Source: Streptomyces collinus (lineage in GTDB: Bacteria; Actinomycetota; Actinomycetes; Streptomycetales; Streptomycetaceae). Taken from it: 64,000 bases of DNA. A program made the translations under genes and the position numbers. The stretch lies in NCBI RefSeq assembly GCF_031348265.1, contig NZ_CP133771.1, forward strand, positions 7,998,001-8,062,000. Reading direction: 5' to 3'. The notes under the pieces were generated by a model. That model saw only the letters and a program-made list of their open reading frames with translations, was not told the origin of the DNA and did not search any database. Position 1 is the first letter of the stretch. Each line of letters starts with the position of its first letter. Shown here piece after piece: positions 1 to 8,037 of the stretch.

Positions 1-286
1 CGATCGGCACCCACTCGGCGTCGCGGTCGTGCCGCTTGCTGGACAACTGCACGGCCAGGAAGGTGCCGCCCGGCTCGCGGGCGACCACCAGCACCGGGCG
101 GTCCTTGCCGCGGCCGTCGTTCTCCTCGAAGGGGACCCACGTCCAGACGATCTCCCCGGGGTCGGGGTCGCCGTCGTGCGCGGGGGAGTACTCCGTCCGC
201 ACCCGGCCCACCTCGCGCGGGTCGGCCTGGACGGTGGCGGAGGGGCCGTGACGGCCGGGGACGTTCTCGTCGGCAAACGTGCTCAC
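1..286 (-). CDS. PemK/MazF family toxin-like protein (partial, 3' end outside window)
   Basis: Reading the reverse strand from a GTG at 284-286 gives a 95-residue N-terminal part that runs off the window edge. It contains EIVWTWVPFEEND followed by KDRPVLVVARE, the typical opening strands and loop of PemK/MazF-fold endoribonuclease toxins as found in streptomycetes. No antitoxin gene is visible next to it in this window; the gene before it on the same strand is a flotillin. The proposed GTG lies inside the right arm of an inverted repeat (278-320), so the start may be hidden in mRNA structure or may lie elsewhere. Family assignment is from motif recognition; toxicity is not implied, since many actinobacterial members are solitary. 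Confidence 0.6.
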   Translation of the reverse strand, partial: MSTFADENVPGRHGPSATVQADPREVGRVRTEYSPAHDGDPDPGEIVWTWVPFEENDGRGKDRPVLVVAREPGGTFLAVQLSSKRHDRDAEWVPI

Positions 287-320
287 AGGGGGCACCTTAG
301 AGGCCGCCCCCGTGAGCACG
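278..320 (-). terminator. Inverted repeat between flotillin stop and PemK-like start
   Basis: CGTGCTCAC plus GGGGG (278-286, 288-292) is mirrored by CCCCC plus GTGAGCACG (307-320) with a 14-base loop. On the minus strand the stem is followed by TTT. It could act as a weak intrinsic terminator for the flotillin message or mask the start codon of the next gene, because the GTG start is part of the stem. Confidence 0.45.
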
Positions 321-329
321 CCGTCCGGG

Positions 330-1814
330 TCACTTGTCGTCCATCGGCACCTTCTGGACCTGACCGTTGAGGGCGGAGGCGTCCTGCGGCGCCTGCCCGT
401 TGCGGTCCATCGACGCGAGCAGCTGACGGGCGAGGCCCAGTCCCGTGCCGCCCATGGTCAGTGCCTTGGCGAACATGTCGGCCATGCCGTCGGCGCCGTT
501 GAGCAGCACCATGTTGTCGACGTTGCCGAAGGCGGACGCGCCGGCCTTCACGATCTCCGGCCAGTTCTCGGCGAGTTGCTGGGCGACGACGGCCTCCTGG
601 TTCTCGGCCAGGGCGGCGGCGCGGGCCTTGATGGCCTCCGCATCCGCGAGGCCCTTCGCCTTGGCCGCCTCGGCCTCCGCCAGACCCCTGGCCCGCGCCG
701 CTGCCGCCTCTGCCTCACCGGTGGCCCGGGTCGCCTGCGCGGCCGCCTCGCCCCGTGCCGTGGTCGCCTCGGCCTCGGCGCCCGCGGCCGCTTTGACCCG
801 GGTCGCCTCGGCCGCCGCCGCCAGCTCCGTCTCCTTCGCCTGTGCCTGCGCCGACGAGATCCGCGCGTCGCGGTCGGCCTCGGCCAGGGTGCGCGTCTCG
901 TAGGCCGCCGCGTCGGCGGGTTTGCGGACGTCCGCCTGGAGTTGCTGCTCGCGCCGGTGCGCTTCCAGCTCCGCGACCCGCGTCTCCTGGACGACGACCT
1001 CCTGCCGGGCACCGGCCTCGGCCAGCGGCCCCGCCTGCCGGGCCTTGGCGGCCGCCTTGTCGCGCTCCGCCTGGTAGCCGGCCTGGAGGATCTCACTGTC
1101 CCGGGTCGCCTCCGCCATCCGGGCGAACGACTGCTGCTCGGCCTCGGTGGCCAGCCGGTTGGCCTCCGCCTGGGCGATGCGCGCGTCGCGCTGCACGGCC
1201 GCCGCGTGCGGCATGGCGAGGTTCTGGATGTACCCCGTAGGGTCCTCGATCTCGTGGATCTGCAGCGAGTCCACGATCAGGCCCAGCTTCTCCATCTCGG
1301 TGCCGCACGCGGCCCGCGTCTGCCCGGTGAGCTTGTCCCGGTCCCGGATCATGTCCTCGACCGTCAACCCGCCCACGATGGACCGCAGATGACCGGCGAA
1401 GACGTTGTGCACCCGCTCCGACATCAGCTTCTGCTGGTCGAGGAACCGGCGGGCCGCGTTGGCGATGGACACGAAGTCGTCGCCCACCTTGAAGATGACC
1501 ACGCCCCGCACCTTCAGGGGGATGCCCTGGTGCGTCACGCAGTCCACGTGGAGCTCGGTCTCGTTGAGATCGAGCGAGAGCTTGCGCACGGCCTGCACCC
1601 CGGGCATCACGAGCGTGCCGCGCCCGGTGACGATGCGGAACCCCATGCCCTCCTCAAGGCCCTCCGTGCGGTGCTTGGACCCCGAGATGATCAGTGCCTC
1701 GTTGGGTTCGGCGACCCGCCACATGAGTTTGAACAGACCGATCAGAACGAGGACGGCGGCAACCGCCACCCCCGCAACGACGCCGACGACCATCGGCATT
1801 CGCCCCCTCTGCAT
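330..1814 (-). CDS. Flotillin-like SPFH/band 7 membrane protein
   Basis: A 494-residue protein with one N-terminal membrane helix (about residues 7-30), an SPFH/band-7 domain (about 35-200) and a long Ala/Glu-rich coiled coil (about 200-410) with repeated AEA and EAEA steps, ending in a short C-terminal segment. This layout and length match bacterial flotillins, which organise membrane microdomains and affect cell-wall synthesis and membrane fluidity. Upstream on the same strand lies a small NfeD-type OB-fold protein (1934-2152); flotillin/NfeD pairing is a recurrent arrangement and supports the call. The start ATG at 1814 places a charged MQRGR before the helix. Regulation is not visible. 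Confidence 0.9.
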   Translation of the reverse strand: MQRGRMPMVVGVVAGVAVAAVLVLIGLFKLMWRVAEPNEALIISGSKHRTEGLEEGMGFRIVTGRGTLVMPGVQAVRKLSLDLNETELHVDCVTHQGIPLKVRGVVIFKVGDDFVSIANAARRFLDQQKLMSERVHNVFAGHLRSIVGGLTVEDMIRDRDKLTGQTRAACGTEMEKLGLIVDSLQIHEIEDPTGYIQNLAMPHAAAVQRDARIAQAEANRLATEAEQQSFARMAEATRDSEILQAGYQAERDKAAAKARQAGPLAEAGARQEVVVQETRVAELEAHRREQQLQADVRKPADAAAYETRTLAEADRDARISSAQAQAKETELAAAAEATRVKAAAGAEAEATTARGEAAAQATRATGEAEAAAARARGLAEAEAAKAKGLADAEAIKARAAALAENQEAVVAQQLAENWPEIVKAGASAFGNVDNMVLLNGADGMADMFAKALTMGGTGLGLARQLLASMDRNGQAPQDASALNGQVQKVPMDDK

Positions 1815-1933
1815 GGTGCCCTCTCGGCACCGAACGAAGGGGAGTGTGCTCCTCGGCGGAGCCCCGGTACAGACACCTGCGCATCCTTGGCCGAAGCTTG
1901 ACGCGTACGGCTCTCACCTGCGTCGCAACGGGC

Positions 1934-2152
1934 TCAACTGTCGTACGCCGCCGTGACGTAGACGGTCCTCGGGGGCAGGTACTCGACCACCATCACGACC
2001 GTGCCCGTCTCGATGCGGTCCGCCGCGGAAGCCGGGTGGGCGAGGAAGTGCTCGGCGCCGCCGCGCACGCGGACGATCACCTCGCCGACCAGCCCGGGCC
2101 CGATCGTTCCGGTCACCCGCCCCATGAGCCCGACCATCGACGCGTCCGCCAT
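1934..2152 (-). CDS. Small NfeD-like OB-fold protein, likely flotillin partner
   Basis: A 72-residue protein with GRVTGTIGPGLVGEVIVRV at its start and a late TVVMVVEYLPP strand, the pattern of the C-terminal OB-fold domain of NfeD proteins (start site, glycine-rich turn, late V-V strand). There is no transmembrane segment, so it is a soluble, minimal version. It lies 119 bases upstream of the flotillin gene on the same strand and only about 20 bases after the amidase gene, so all three may be one transcript. A start at 2137 (MVGLMGRV) is also possible; neither has a strong ribosome binding site. Confidence 0.65.
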   Translation of the reverse strand: MADASMVGLMGRVTGTIGPGLVGEVIVRVRGGAEHFLAHPASAADRIETGTVVMVVEYLPPRTVYVTAAYDS

Positions 2153-2171
2153 GAGGACAGCCTACGGTCGC

Positions 2172-3599
2172 TCAGGCGGCGGCGGAACGTGCCGTGAGCG
2201 GCGGCGACGGCCACTTCTCGGCCCAGCGCAGCTCCGCCTCCAACTGCGCGGCCACCTGCACGAGCAGCGGCTCGCTGTTCGCCGGGCCCAGCAACTGCGC
2301 GCCGACCGGCAGTCCGTCCGGCGTGAACCCGGCGGGCACGTTGACCCCGGGCCAGCCCAGCACGTTCCACGGCCAGGCGTACGGGCAGGCCGCGATCATC
2401 GCCCGGTCGGTGGCGAACCCGCTGAGTTCGAGCAGGGCGCCGATGGGCGGCGGGGGAGCGGCGGTCGTCGGCGCGAGGACGACGTCGTAGGAGGTGAAGA
2501 AGGAGCCGATACGCCGGTGCAGCGCGGTCTCCGCACGCCGGGCCGCCCGCAGCGGGGCACCGCCGAGCAGCCGGCCCAGCCGGGCGGCGTCCCGGGTGCG
2601 CCGGTCGAGCAGCGCCGGGAAGGGCGCCTCGCCCACGCGCTCGGCGATCCCGGCCGTGGCGCGCGGCACGAAGGTCAGCCCGATCTGCCCGTACGGCGGA
2701 TCCGCCTCCTCGACGAAGTGCCCCAGTGCGGCGAGCCGTTCGGCCAGTTCGACCACGCGGGTCCGCACCTCGGGCAGGAGCCGGGCGGGCACGGCCGTGA
2801 ACGGCGGCTTGAGGGAGAGCGCGATGCGCAGCCGGCCCGGATCGCGGCCGACGGCCCCGGACACGTCGAGGTGCGGGGGCTGGTGCGGGTCCTGGGCGTG
2901 GTTGCCGCTCGCCGCGTCCAGCAGCAGGGCCGCGTCGGCGACCGTACGGGCCAGGGTGCCGTTGACGGTGATGCCCTGGAAGGACTCCCCGCGCGGCCAC
3001 GTCGAGACCCGGCCGCGCTGCGGCTTGATGCCGACCAGATGGGTCCACGCGGCCGGGATCCGCACCGATCCGGCGCCGTCCGAGCCGAGCGCGGCGGGCA
3101 CCAGGCCGGCGGCGACCGCGGCGGCCGACCCGCCCGAGGAACCTCCGGGCGTGTGCTCCGTGCTCCACGGATTGCGAGTGGCGCCGAAGGCGGGCCCCTC
3201 GGTGAAGGGCCACTGCCCGAACTCGCAGGTGTTGGTCTTGCCGATGATCACGGCACCGGCCGCGCGCAGCCGCCGTACCGCCTCGCCGTCCTCCGCGACC
3301 GGCGGGAACTCCCCGCAGCAGCCGAACGCGGTCGGCTCACCGGCCACGTCCATGTCGTCCTTCACCGCGACGGGGACGCCGAGCAGCGGCTTCCGTGCGC
3401 CCGGGGACGCCAGCTGCCGGTCCGCGGCGTCGGCCTCGGCGAGCGCGGCTTCGGCCCGGACGATCCGGAAGGCGTTGAGAGTCCCCTGGGACGCCTCGAT
3501 CCGCGCCAGCGTCCGCTCGACCAGCGCCCGCGACGTCACCTCACCGGCGGCCAGTGCACGGGCGGTCTCCGCCAGGCCTTCGGAACGGTCGAGCGCCAT
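2172..3599 (-). CDS. Amidase signature family hydrolase
   Basis: A 475-residue amidase signature enzyme that hydrolyses a carboxamide to acid and ammonia; the substrate is not predictable. The Ser-cisSer-Lys triad is visible: Lys80 in GVPVAVKDD, the Gly/Ser-rich loop HTPGGSSGGS (cis-Ser about 154) and the nucleophile Ser about 178 in GSDGAGSVRIPA. Length is normal for stand-alone family members, as opposed to GatA of the tRNA amidotransferase, for which no gatB/gatC neighbours exist here. It begins with ATG at 3599, preceded by GGAGG, and its stop lies about 20 bases from the NfeD-like gene. Confidence 0.88.
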   Translation of the reverse strand: MALDRSEGLAETARALAAGEVTSRALVERTLARIEASQGTLNAFRIVRAEAALAEADAADRQLASPGARKPLLGVPVAVKDDMDVAGEPTAFGCCGEFPPVAEDGEAVRRLRAAGAVIIGKTNTCEFGQWPFTEGPAFGATRNPWSTEHTPGGSSGGSAAAVAAGLVPAALGSDGAGSVRIPAAWTHLVGIKPQRGRVSTWPRGESFQGITVNGTLARTVADAALLLDAASGNHAQDPHQPPHLDVSGAVGRDPGRLRIALSLKPPFTAVPARLLPEVRTRVVELAERLAALGHFVEEADPPYGQIGLTFVPRATAGIAERVGEAPFPALLDRRTRDAARLGRLLGGAPLRAARRAETALHRRIGSFFTSYDVVLAPTTAAPPPPIGALLELSGFATDRAMIAACPYAWPWNVLGWPGVNVPAGFTPDGLPVGAQLLGPANSEPLLVQVAAQLEAELRWAEKWPSPPLTARSAAA

Positions 3600-3786
3600 A
3601 CGGACACCTCCGGAATCGGCTGTCTACCGAACGGTAACGTCCGGTGGCCGGTGGTGGAATGCCGACGACAGGAGTGTAAGTTCACCCGCCGGCCACAGCT
3701 TCCTCACTGGGCGCATCGGCCCCTGTTCAAACCATTGACGGCCCGTCCCGTCGCCCTTACGTTCTGAGCCCTCGTCGTCGATCGAT

Positions 3787-3814
3787 GTTCCGAACCTTGT
3801 TCGGTATATCGAAC
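3787..3814. promoter_or_regulatory. Operator-like palindromes upstream of secreted glycosidase
   Basis: GTTCCGAAC (3787-3795) is followed closely by GTTCGGTATATCGAAC (3799-3814), which is palindromic in 14 of 16 positions. The second site resembles IclR-type operators (GTTCG-N6-CGAAC). Position is about 85 bases before the GTG of the glycosidase. The rest of the 3600-3898 gap holds degenerate GGGTGTTCC-like repeats (3831-3890) and no recognisable gene. Confidence 0.5.
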
Positions 3815-3898
3815 CTAGGCGTTCTGGGTCCGGGTGTTCCCGATCCGGGTGTTCCAGTTCCACGTGTCCAGTTCCAGGTGTCCCAGGGAGAGCCCTCC

Positions 3899-5287
3899 GT
3901 GACCTCACACCCCGCCGCCCCGTCCCGCCGCACGCTGCTGCGCGCCCTGGCCGCCCTGCCCGCCTCGGCGGTCCTGCTCGGCGAGACACCCGGCCTCCTC
4001 GGCACCGCCCTGGCCGCCGCGCCCCCGAACGGCTCGGCCACCCGCTACACCATCGTGCCGTTCCTCAACAGCGACGACGGCACGGTCAACGTCTACCAGT
4101 CGGACGACGCCACCGACTTCCGGCTGCTGCGCTCCTCCGCGTACACCCCGCCCGCGAACCGGATCCGCGACGCCTCCGTCATCAGACACACCGACGGCTT
4201 CTACTACGTCACCTACACCACCCACACCTGGCAGGACCCCAGCACGACCATCGGATTCGCCCGCAGCTCCGACCGCGTCAACTGGACGTTCCTGTACGAC
4301 TACACCGTCCCGGTCGCGGGCCTCTCCCGCGCCTGGGCACCCGAGTGGTTCGTCGACAGCGACGGCAGCGTGAGCATCATCGTGTCCTGCTCCACCGCGA
4401 ACGACGAGTGGATCTTCACGCCGTACCTGCTGAGGGCCGCGAACTTGTCCCTGACGGCGTGGGGTTCACCCGTCGCCCTGTCCGGCATCGGCGCCAACCA
4501 CATCGACACGTTCATCGTGAAGACCGGATCGACGTACCACGCCTTCCCCAAGAACGAGACGACGAAGTACATCGAGTACGCCACCGCCTCGAACCTCACC
4601 GGCCCGTACACGATCCGCCGGACCGGCGACTGGGCGGGCTGGGGCAGCTACCGCGAAGGTCCCGCTCTGGTCCGACTCGACAACGGCGGCTGGCGCATCT
4701 TCTTCGACGGCTACGGCGACGGCTCCTACTACTACAGCGACAGCTACGACACCTTCGCCACCTGGTCGGCCCCGGCCGCGCTGCCCGCGATCTCCGGCAC
4801 GGCACGGCACTTCACGGTCGTCAAGGAGACGGTCACGGGCGGCCCGACCCTGGCCCGGAACGTCACGCGCTCCTTCCGCTCGGCCAACTACTCCACCCGC
4901 TACTGGCAGCAGCAGTCCTCACTGCTCAACCTGCCCGTGGTCAGCGCCGCCGGCACCACCGCCGAGAAGCAGGCCGCCACCTTCACGGTCGTTGCCGGCC
5001 TCGCCGACGGCAGCGGCTGCTCCTTCCGCGACGCCGCCGGGAACTACCTGCGCCACTGGGACTTCCGCGCCCGCTTCGACCCGAACGACGGCACGAGCAC
5101 CTTCGCCAAGGACGCCACGTTCATCCTCAGGGCCGGTACGGCATCGGGTTCCGTCCGCTTCGAGTCGTACAACTACCCGGGGCGCTACCTGCGGCACTAC
5201 GCCTACCAGCTCCGCGTGGAGCGCTCCGACGGAACGGACCTGTTCCGGCAGGACAGTTCGTTCGTGCCGGTGACCGCCTGGGCCTGA
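3899..5287 (+). CDS. Tat-exported GH43-like five-bladed propeller protein with AbfB (CBM42) domain
   Basis: A 462-residue protein from a GTG at 3899, placed just after GGGAG; an upstream in-frame ATG at 3785 would add 38 residues containing the operator region and is unlikely. The N-terminus SRRTLLRALAALPASAVLL is a twin-arginine signal. Residues about 45-310 show WxPEWF, SxxNHIDTF and YREGPALV blocks of the GH43/GH62-type beta-propeller, and residues about 315-462 carry two to three FRSxNYPxRYLRH units typical of the arabinofuranose-binding AbfB domain. It is probably a secreted enzyme acting on arabinose-containing plant polysaccharide. Catalytic residues cannot be assigned by eye. An IclR-type operator upstream suggests substrate-linked control. 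Confidence 0.8.
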   Translation: MTSHPAAPSRRTLLRALAALPASAVLLGETPGLLGTALAAAPPNGSATRYTIVPFLNSDDGTVNVYQSDDATDFRLLRSSAYTPPANRIRDASVIRHTDGFYYVTYTTHTWQDPSTTIGFARSSDRVNWTFLYDYTVPVAGLSRAWAPEWFVDSDGSVSIIVSCSTANDEWIFTPYLLRAANLSLTAWGSPVALSGIGANHIDTFIVKTGSTYHAFPKNETTKYIEYATASNLTGPYTIRRTGDWAGWGSYREGPALVRLDNGGWRIFFDGYGDGSYYYSDSYDTFATWSAPAALPAISGTARHFTVVKETVTGGPTLARNVTRSFRSANYSTRYWQQQSSLLNLPVVSAAGTTAEKQAATFTVVAGLADGSGCSFRDAAGNYLRHWDFRARFDPNDGTSTFAKDATFILRAGTASGSVRFESYNYPGRYLRHYAYQLRVERSDGTDLFRQDSSFVPVTAWA

Positions 5288-5303
5288 GCGATTCCATGGG
5301 CTC

Positions 5304-7064
5304 TCAGCCGACGTCGAAGACGTTCGGCAGGCGGAGGCGGTACCGGGTGCGGTCGTGCCGCTTGAGTGCCTCCAGCTCGGGGGCCCGGTACAAGGGGGTC
5401 ACGGTGCACCGCTCGGCGGTCGAGCCGGTCTGTTCCAGCAGGGCGTTGACGGCTTGCCGGGCCGAGGAGTTGGCGCCCTCCATGGTGGCGAGATCGATGG
5501 GCACCGCCACGTAGTCGCCGGCCAGGAAGAAGTTGGGGATCCTCGTGGCCGACCGCGGGCGGTGGTGGAAGGTCCCCACCGGGTGGATCAGCAGTTGCTC
5601 CTCGTTGACCGGGTGCGGAGTGCCCAGTCCGTCCACGGCCGGATCGAGGAACCAGGAGTGCAGCACGGAGTCCTTCAGGACCGTACGGCCGCTGTCGTTG
5701 AGCGCCGCCTTCAACTGCGCCCACACCTCGCGGGCGACCTCGGTACGGGTGCACTGCTTGGCCGTCTTGCCGTACAGGATGCCCGGGCGGTCCCACTCGG
5801 AGACGTCCACGGACAGGCAGTCCGCGACCGTTCCGTCGCCGAAGTCGGCCGGGAAGTCGTGGCCCGGCCAGTGCTGGGCCTGCGCGATCGCGGTCAGCGA
5901 CCACGGGGAGTCGATGAGGTCGAGGTGGCCGTGCAGGATCGGCGTGCGTTCGGTCAGATAGAACTGGATGCCGGTCATCCAGTCCGTCTCCAGCCGGTCA
6001 CACCCGGCGAGTTGGGGGTCCGCGGCGCGTACGGCGGAGTTCCAGGTGCGGCGGGCGTGCTCGACCGGCATCGCCGAGATGTAGTGGTCGGCGGTGACCG
6101 TCCGGCGGGCGCCCTGGGGGTCCTCCACGACGGCCCCGGCGATCACACCCCCGCCCAGGGTCAGGTCCCGCACGGTCCAGCCGACGCGGAAATCCACCCC
6201 GAGTGACGTCAGGTACGTCACCCAGGGGTCGATCCAGGCCTCGTTGGTGGGCGCGTTGAGGATCCGGTCCAGTGGTCCGTCCGCGCCCCGCCCGAGAAGA
6301 TTGAAGGCGAAGGCCTCCAGCAGGGTGGCGACCGTACGGGTGCTGGCCTCCTCCGCCTTGGTGGCCACGATGTTGCGGGTGATGCCGACGGCGAGGATCC
6401 GCTGGTAGTCGTAGGACATCCGTCCGGCCCGTACGAAATCCCACCACGGCATCCGCTCCCACACGTCGTCGCGGCGCTCGTCGCAGCTGGTGAGGAAGAC
6501 CAGAAAGCGGTTGGCGAAATAGAGGGCCTCGTGGAGGGGGAGGTTGAAGGCCGTGTCCAGGACCGAGGTGAAGGCGCGGCGGATCTCGTCGGGGGTGAGT
6601 TCGGCCGGGGTGTTGCCGGGCCAGGGGAGCGGGACCCGGATGTCCTCACGGCCGCCGGACCGGGCGAACAGCATCTCCTTGGGGGCGACGAGGTTGTCGT
6701 GGACGCCGCCGGGGTTGCCCGGGAACGGGATGCGCCGCATGGTGTCGGGCAGGTTGTGGTAAATGCCGGGGATGAAGCGGAAGCCGTGCTCCCCCGGCAG
6801 GGGGCGGCGGCCGCCCGTGCCGCTGCCCGGTACGTCCATGCTGCGGGCCTTGCCGCCCAGCGCCTTGCGCTCGTAGACCGTGACCCGGAAGCCCCGCTCG
6901 GCGAGTTCGTGGGCGGCCGTGAGCCCGGCGACACCCCCGCCCAGTACGGCCACGGTCTGTGCCGCCGCGCCGTTCTCGGCCGAGGCCCGCTGGGCCGTCG
7001 TGAGGGCGAGCCCGCCGGTGGCCGCGGCGGTGCCCAGGAATCTTCTGCGCGTGGTGCCGCTCAT
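5304..7064 (-). CDS. Tat-signal FAD-dependent oxidoreductase (phytoene-desaturase-like amine oxidase fold)
   Basis: A 586-residue flavoprotein. The N-terminus has TTRRRFLGTAAATGG, a Tat signal, followed by the FAD-binding motif LGGGVAGLTAAHEL (41-54) and VYERKALGGKARS, the second FAD contact typical of phytoene desaturase and hydroxysqualene dehydroxylase relatives. A late GDYVAVPIDLATMEGA segment closes the FAD domain. No terpene or carotenoid genes lie nearby, so the substrate is unknown. It converges with the glycosidase, with only 16 bases between the stops. The start follows AAGGGG. Export by Tat would fit a folded flavoenzyme working outside the membrane, which is unusual for carotenoid-type desaturases. 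Confidence 0.82.
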   Translation of the reverse strand: MSGTTRRRFLGTAAATGGLALTTAQRASAENGAAAQTVAVLGGGVAGLTAAHELAERGFRVTVYERKALGGKARSMDVPGSGTGGRRPLPGEHGFRFIPGIYHNLPDTMRRIPFPGNPGGVHDNLVAPKEMLFARSGGREDIRVPLPWPGNTPAELTPDEIRRAFTSVLDTAFNLPLHEALYFANRFLVFLTSCDERRDDVWERMPWWDFVRAGRMSYDYQRILAVGITRNIVATKAEEASTRTVATLLEAFAFNLLGRGADGPLDRILNAPTNEAWIDPWVTYLTSLGVDFRVGWTVRDLTLGGGVIAGAVVEDPQGARRTVTADHYISAMPVEHARRTWNSAVRAADPQLAGCDRLETDWMTGIQFYLTERTPILHGHLDLIDSPWSLTAIAQAQHWPGHDFPADFGDGTVADCLSVDVSEWDRPGILYGKTAKQCTRTEVAREVWAQLKAALNDSGRTVLKDSVLHSWFLDPAVDGLGTPHPVNEEQLLIHPVGTFHHRPRSATRIPNFFLAGDYVAVPIDLATMEGANSSARQAVNALLEQTGSTAERCTVTPLYRAPELEALKRHDRTRYRLRLPNVFDVG

Positions 7065-7240
7065 CGCTACCCCTTACCATCGGTAACACCGGCGCACGAG
7101 GATAGGGGTGAGGCGGTCAACCCGGAAGGCGAGACGCGACCTTGGCTTGATGCCGCCGCACCCGGCGGCGTCAAGGGGACCGGGCCATCACGGCCCCCGC
7201 GGAGCGCGGCAGGGGATGCGATGGCCCGGCTGGAGGGGGG

Positions 7241-7690
7241 TCAGCGGGTGAAGGTGACCCGGTGCTCCTTCAGGGAACCGCAGTTGGAGCCGTACACCTG
7301 CACGTACGTGTTGGCGATGCTGCCGCCCCAGTCGACGCAGTGGCCCTTGCCGTACGCGTACACCGGTCCGGCGTACGACGTGAACAGGCCCTCGTCGTAG
7401 TGGCTCTCCTCGGTGTCCGGGACGTAGATCCAGGCGGACATGTTCACGGCCCCGCCCGGGTTGTTGCGGATGGTCGCGACGCAGTTCCGGCCGTTGGAGG
7501 CGTTGTAGGTCAGGTAGACGGTCCCCAGCGAGCCGACGGTCGCCGAGTTGACCGTCTTGTAGCCGCTCCCGCAGACCTTCTGCGGTGTGGTGTTGGGCGC
7601 GGCCGAGGCCGGCGACGCCAGGGCGGTCATGGTTCCCACGGACAGTGCCGCCACGGCGGACGCGGCCAGGACGGAACGGGTGAATCGCAT
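7241..7690 (-). CDS. sapA: Secreted spore-associated-protein-A-like protein
   Basis: 149 residues from ATG at 7690, directly behind GGGGGA; a longer frame starting at 7753 lacks a ribosome binding site. Residues 1-30 form a Sec signal peptide (MRFTRSVLAASAVAALS, cleavage near ASA-APN). The mature part has four cysteines (KVCGSGY, RNCVAT, GHCVDWGG, GSNCGS) that could form two disulfides and resembles SapA, a protein found on Streptomyces spores and in culture fluid. The function of SapA is not established. The gene is divergent from an SCO2400-type gene, and a large inverted repeat lies between them. Confidence 0.65.
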   Translation of the reverse strand: MRFTRSVLAASAVAALSVGTMTALASPASAAPNTTPQKVCGSGYKTVNSATVGSLGTVYLTYNASNGRNCVATIRNNPGGAVNMSAWIYVPDTEESHYDEGLFTSYAGPVYAYGKGHCVDWGGSIANTYVQVYGSNCGSLKEHRVTFTR

Positions 7691-7812
7691 ATTTCCCCCT
7701 TGCAACTCTTCGAGGTGGTTGCTCCTGCATGGTGTGACCCGCGCAGCATGCAAAGGGTTGTGCGCCAGTTCGCAGGAAAATCAGGGGAGTTGGGGATGGG
7801 CGCGGGCGGAGG

Positions 7813-7889
7813 GCGTGTGCCGTGATCGCGAGTGCCCGAGCGTTCCCACCCGCCGTTCCTTTTACTCGCGAGTCACTTGTGGCACACGC
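7813..7889. promoter_or_regulatory. Long interrupted inverted repeat in divergent promoter region
   Basis: GCGTGTGCC (7813-7821) and TCGCGAGT (7826-7833) are mirrored in order by ACTCGCGA (7864-7871) and GGCACACGC (7881-7889). The inner right arm is itself part of the perfect palindrome ACTCGCGAGT (7864-7873). The spacing within the two arms differs (4 against 9 bases), which looks more like two paired protein sites than one RNA hairpin. The remainder of 7691-8037 has no recognisable gene. Confidence 0.5.
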
Positions 7890-8037
7890 TAGATCCAGAG
7901 GATCTGTGCAGGGGTGTCACACGGACTGCACACCGCCCTTCCAAAGTCTCGTTAGCGTTACGGCTCGATCCCACGTGCGAACGTGACCAGGCCGCGGCCG
8001 GCGAGCCGCCGGAACAGCCAGATCGGGAAAGCCACAC

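Noticed and set aside
279..1901. Long plus-strand open frame (540 codons) over the flotillin gene
   Set aside because: It is antisense to the clearly conserved flotillin; such frames are produced by the G/C third-position bias.
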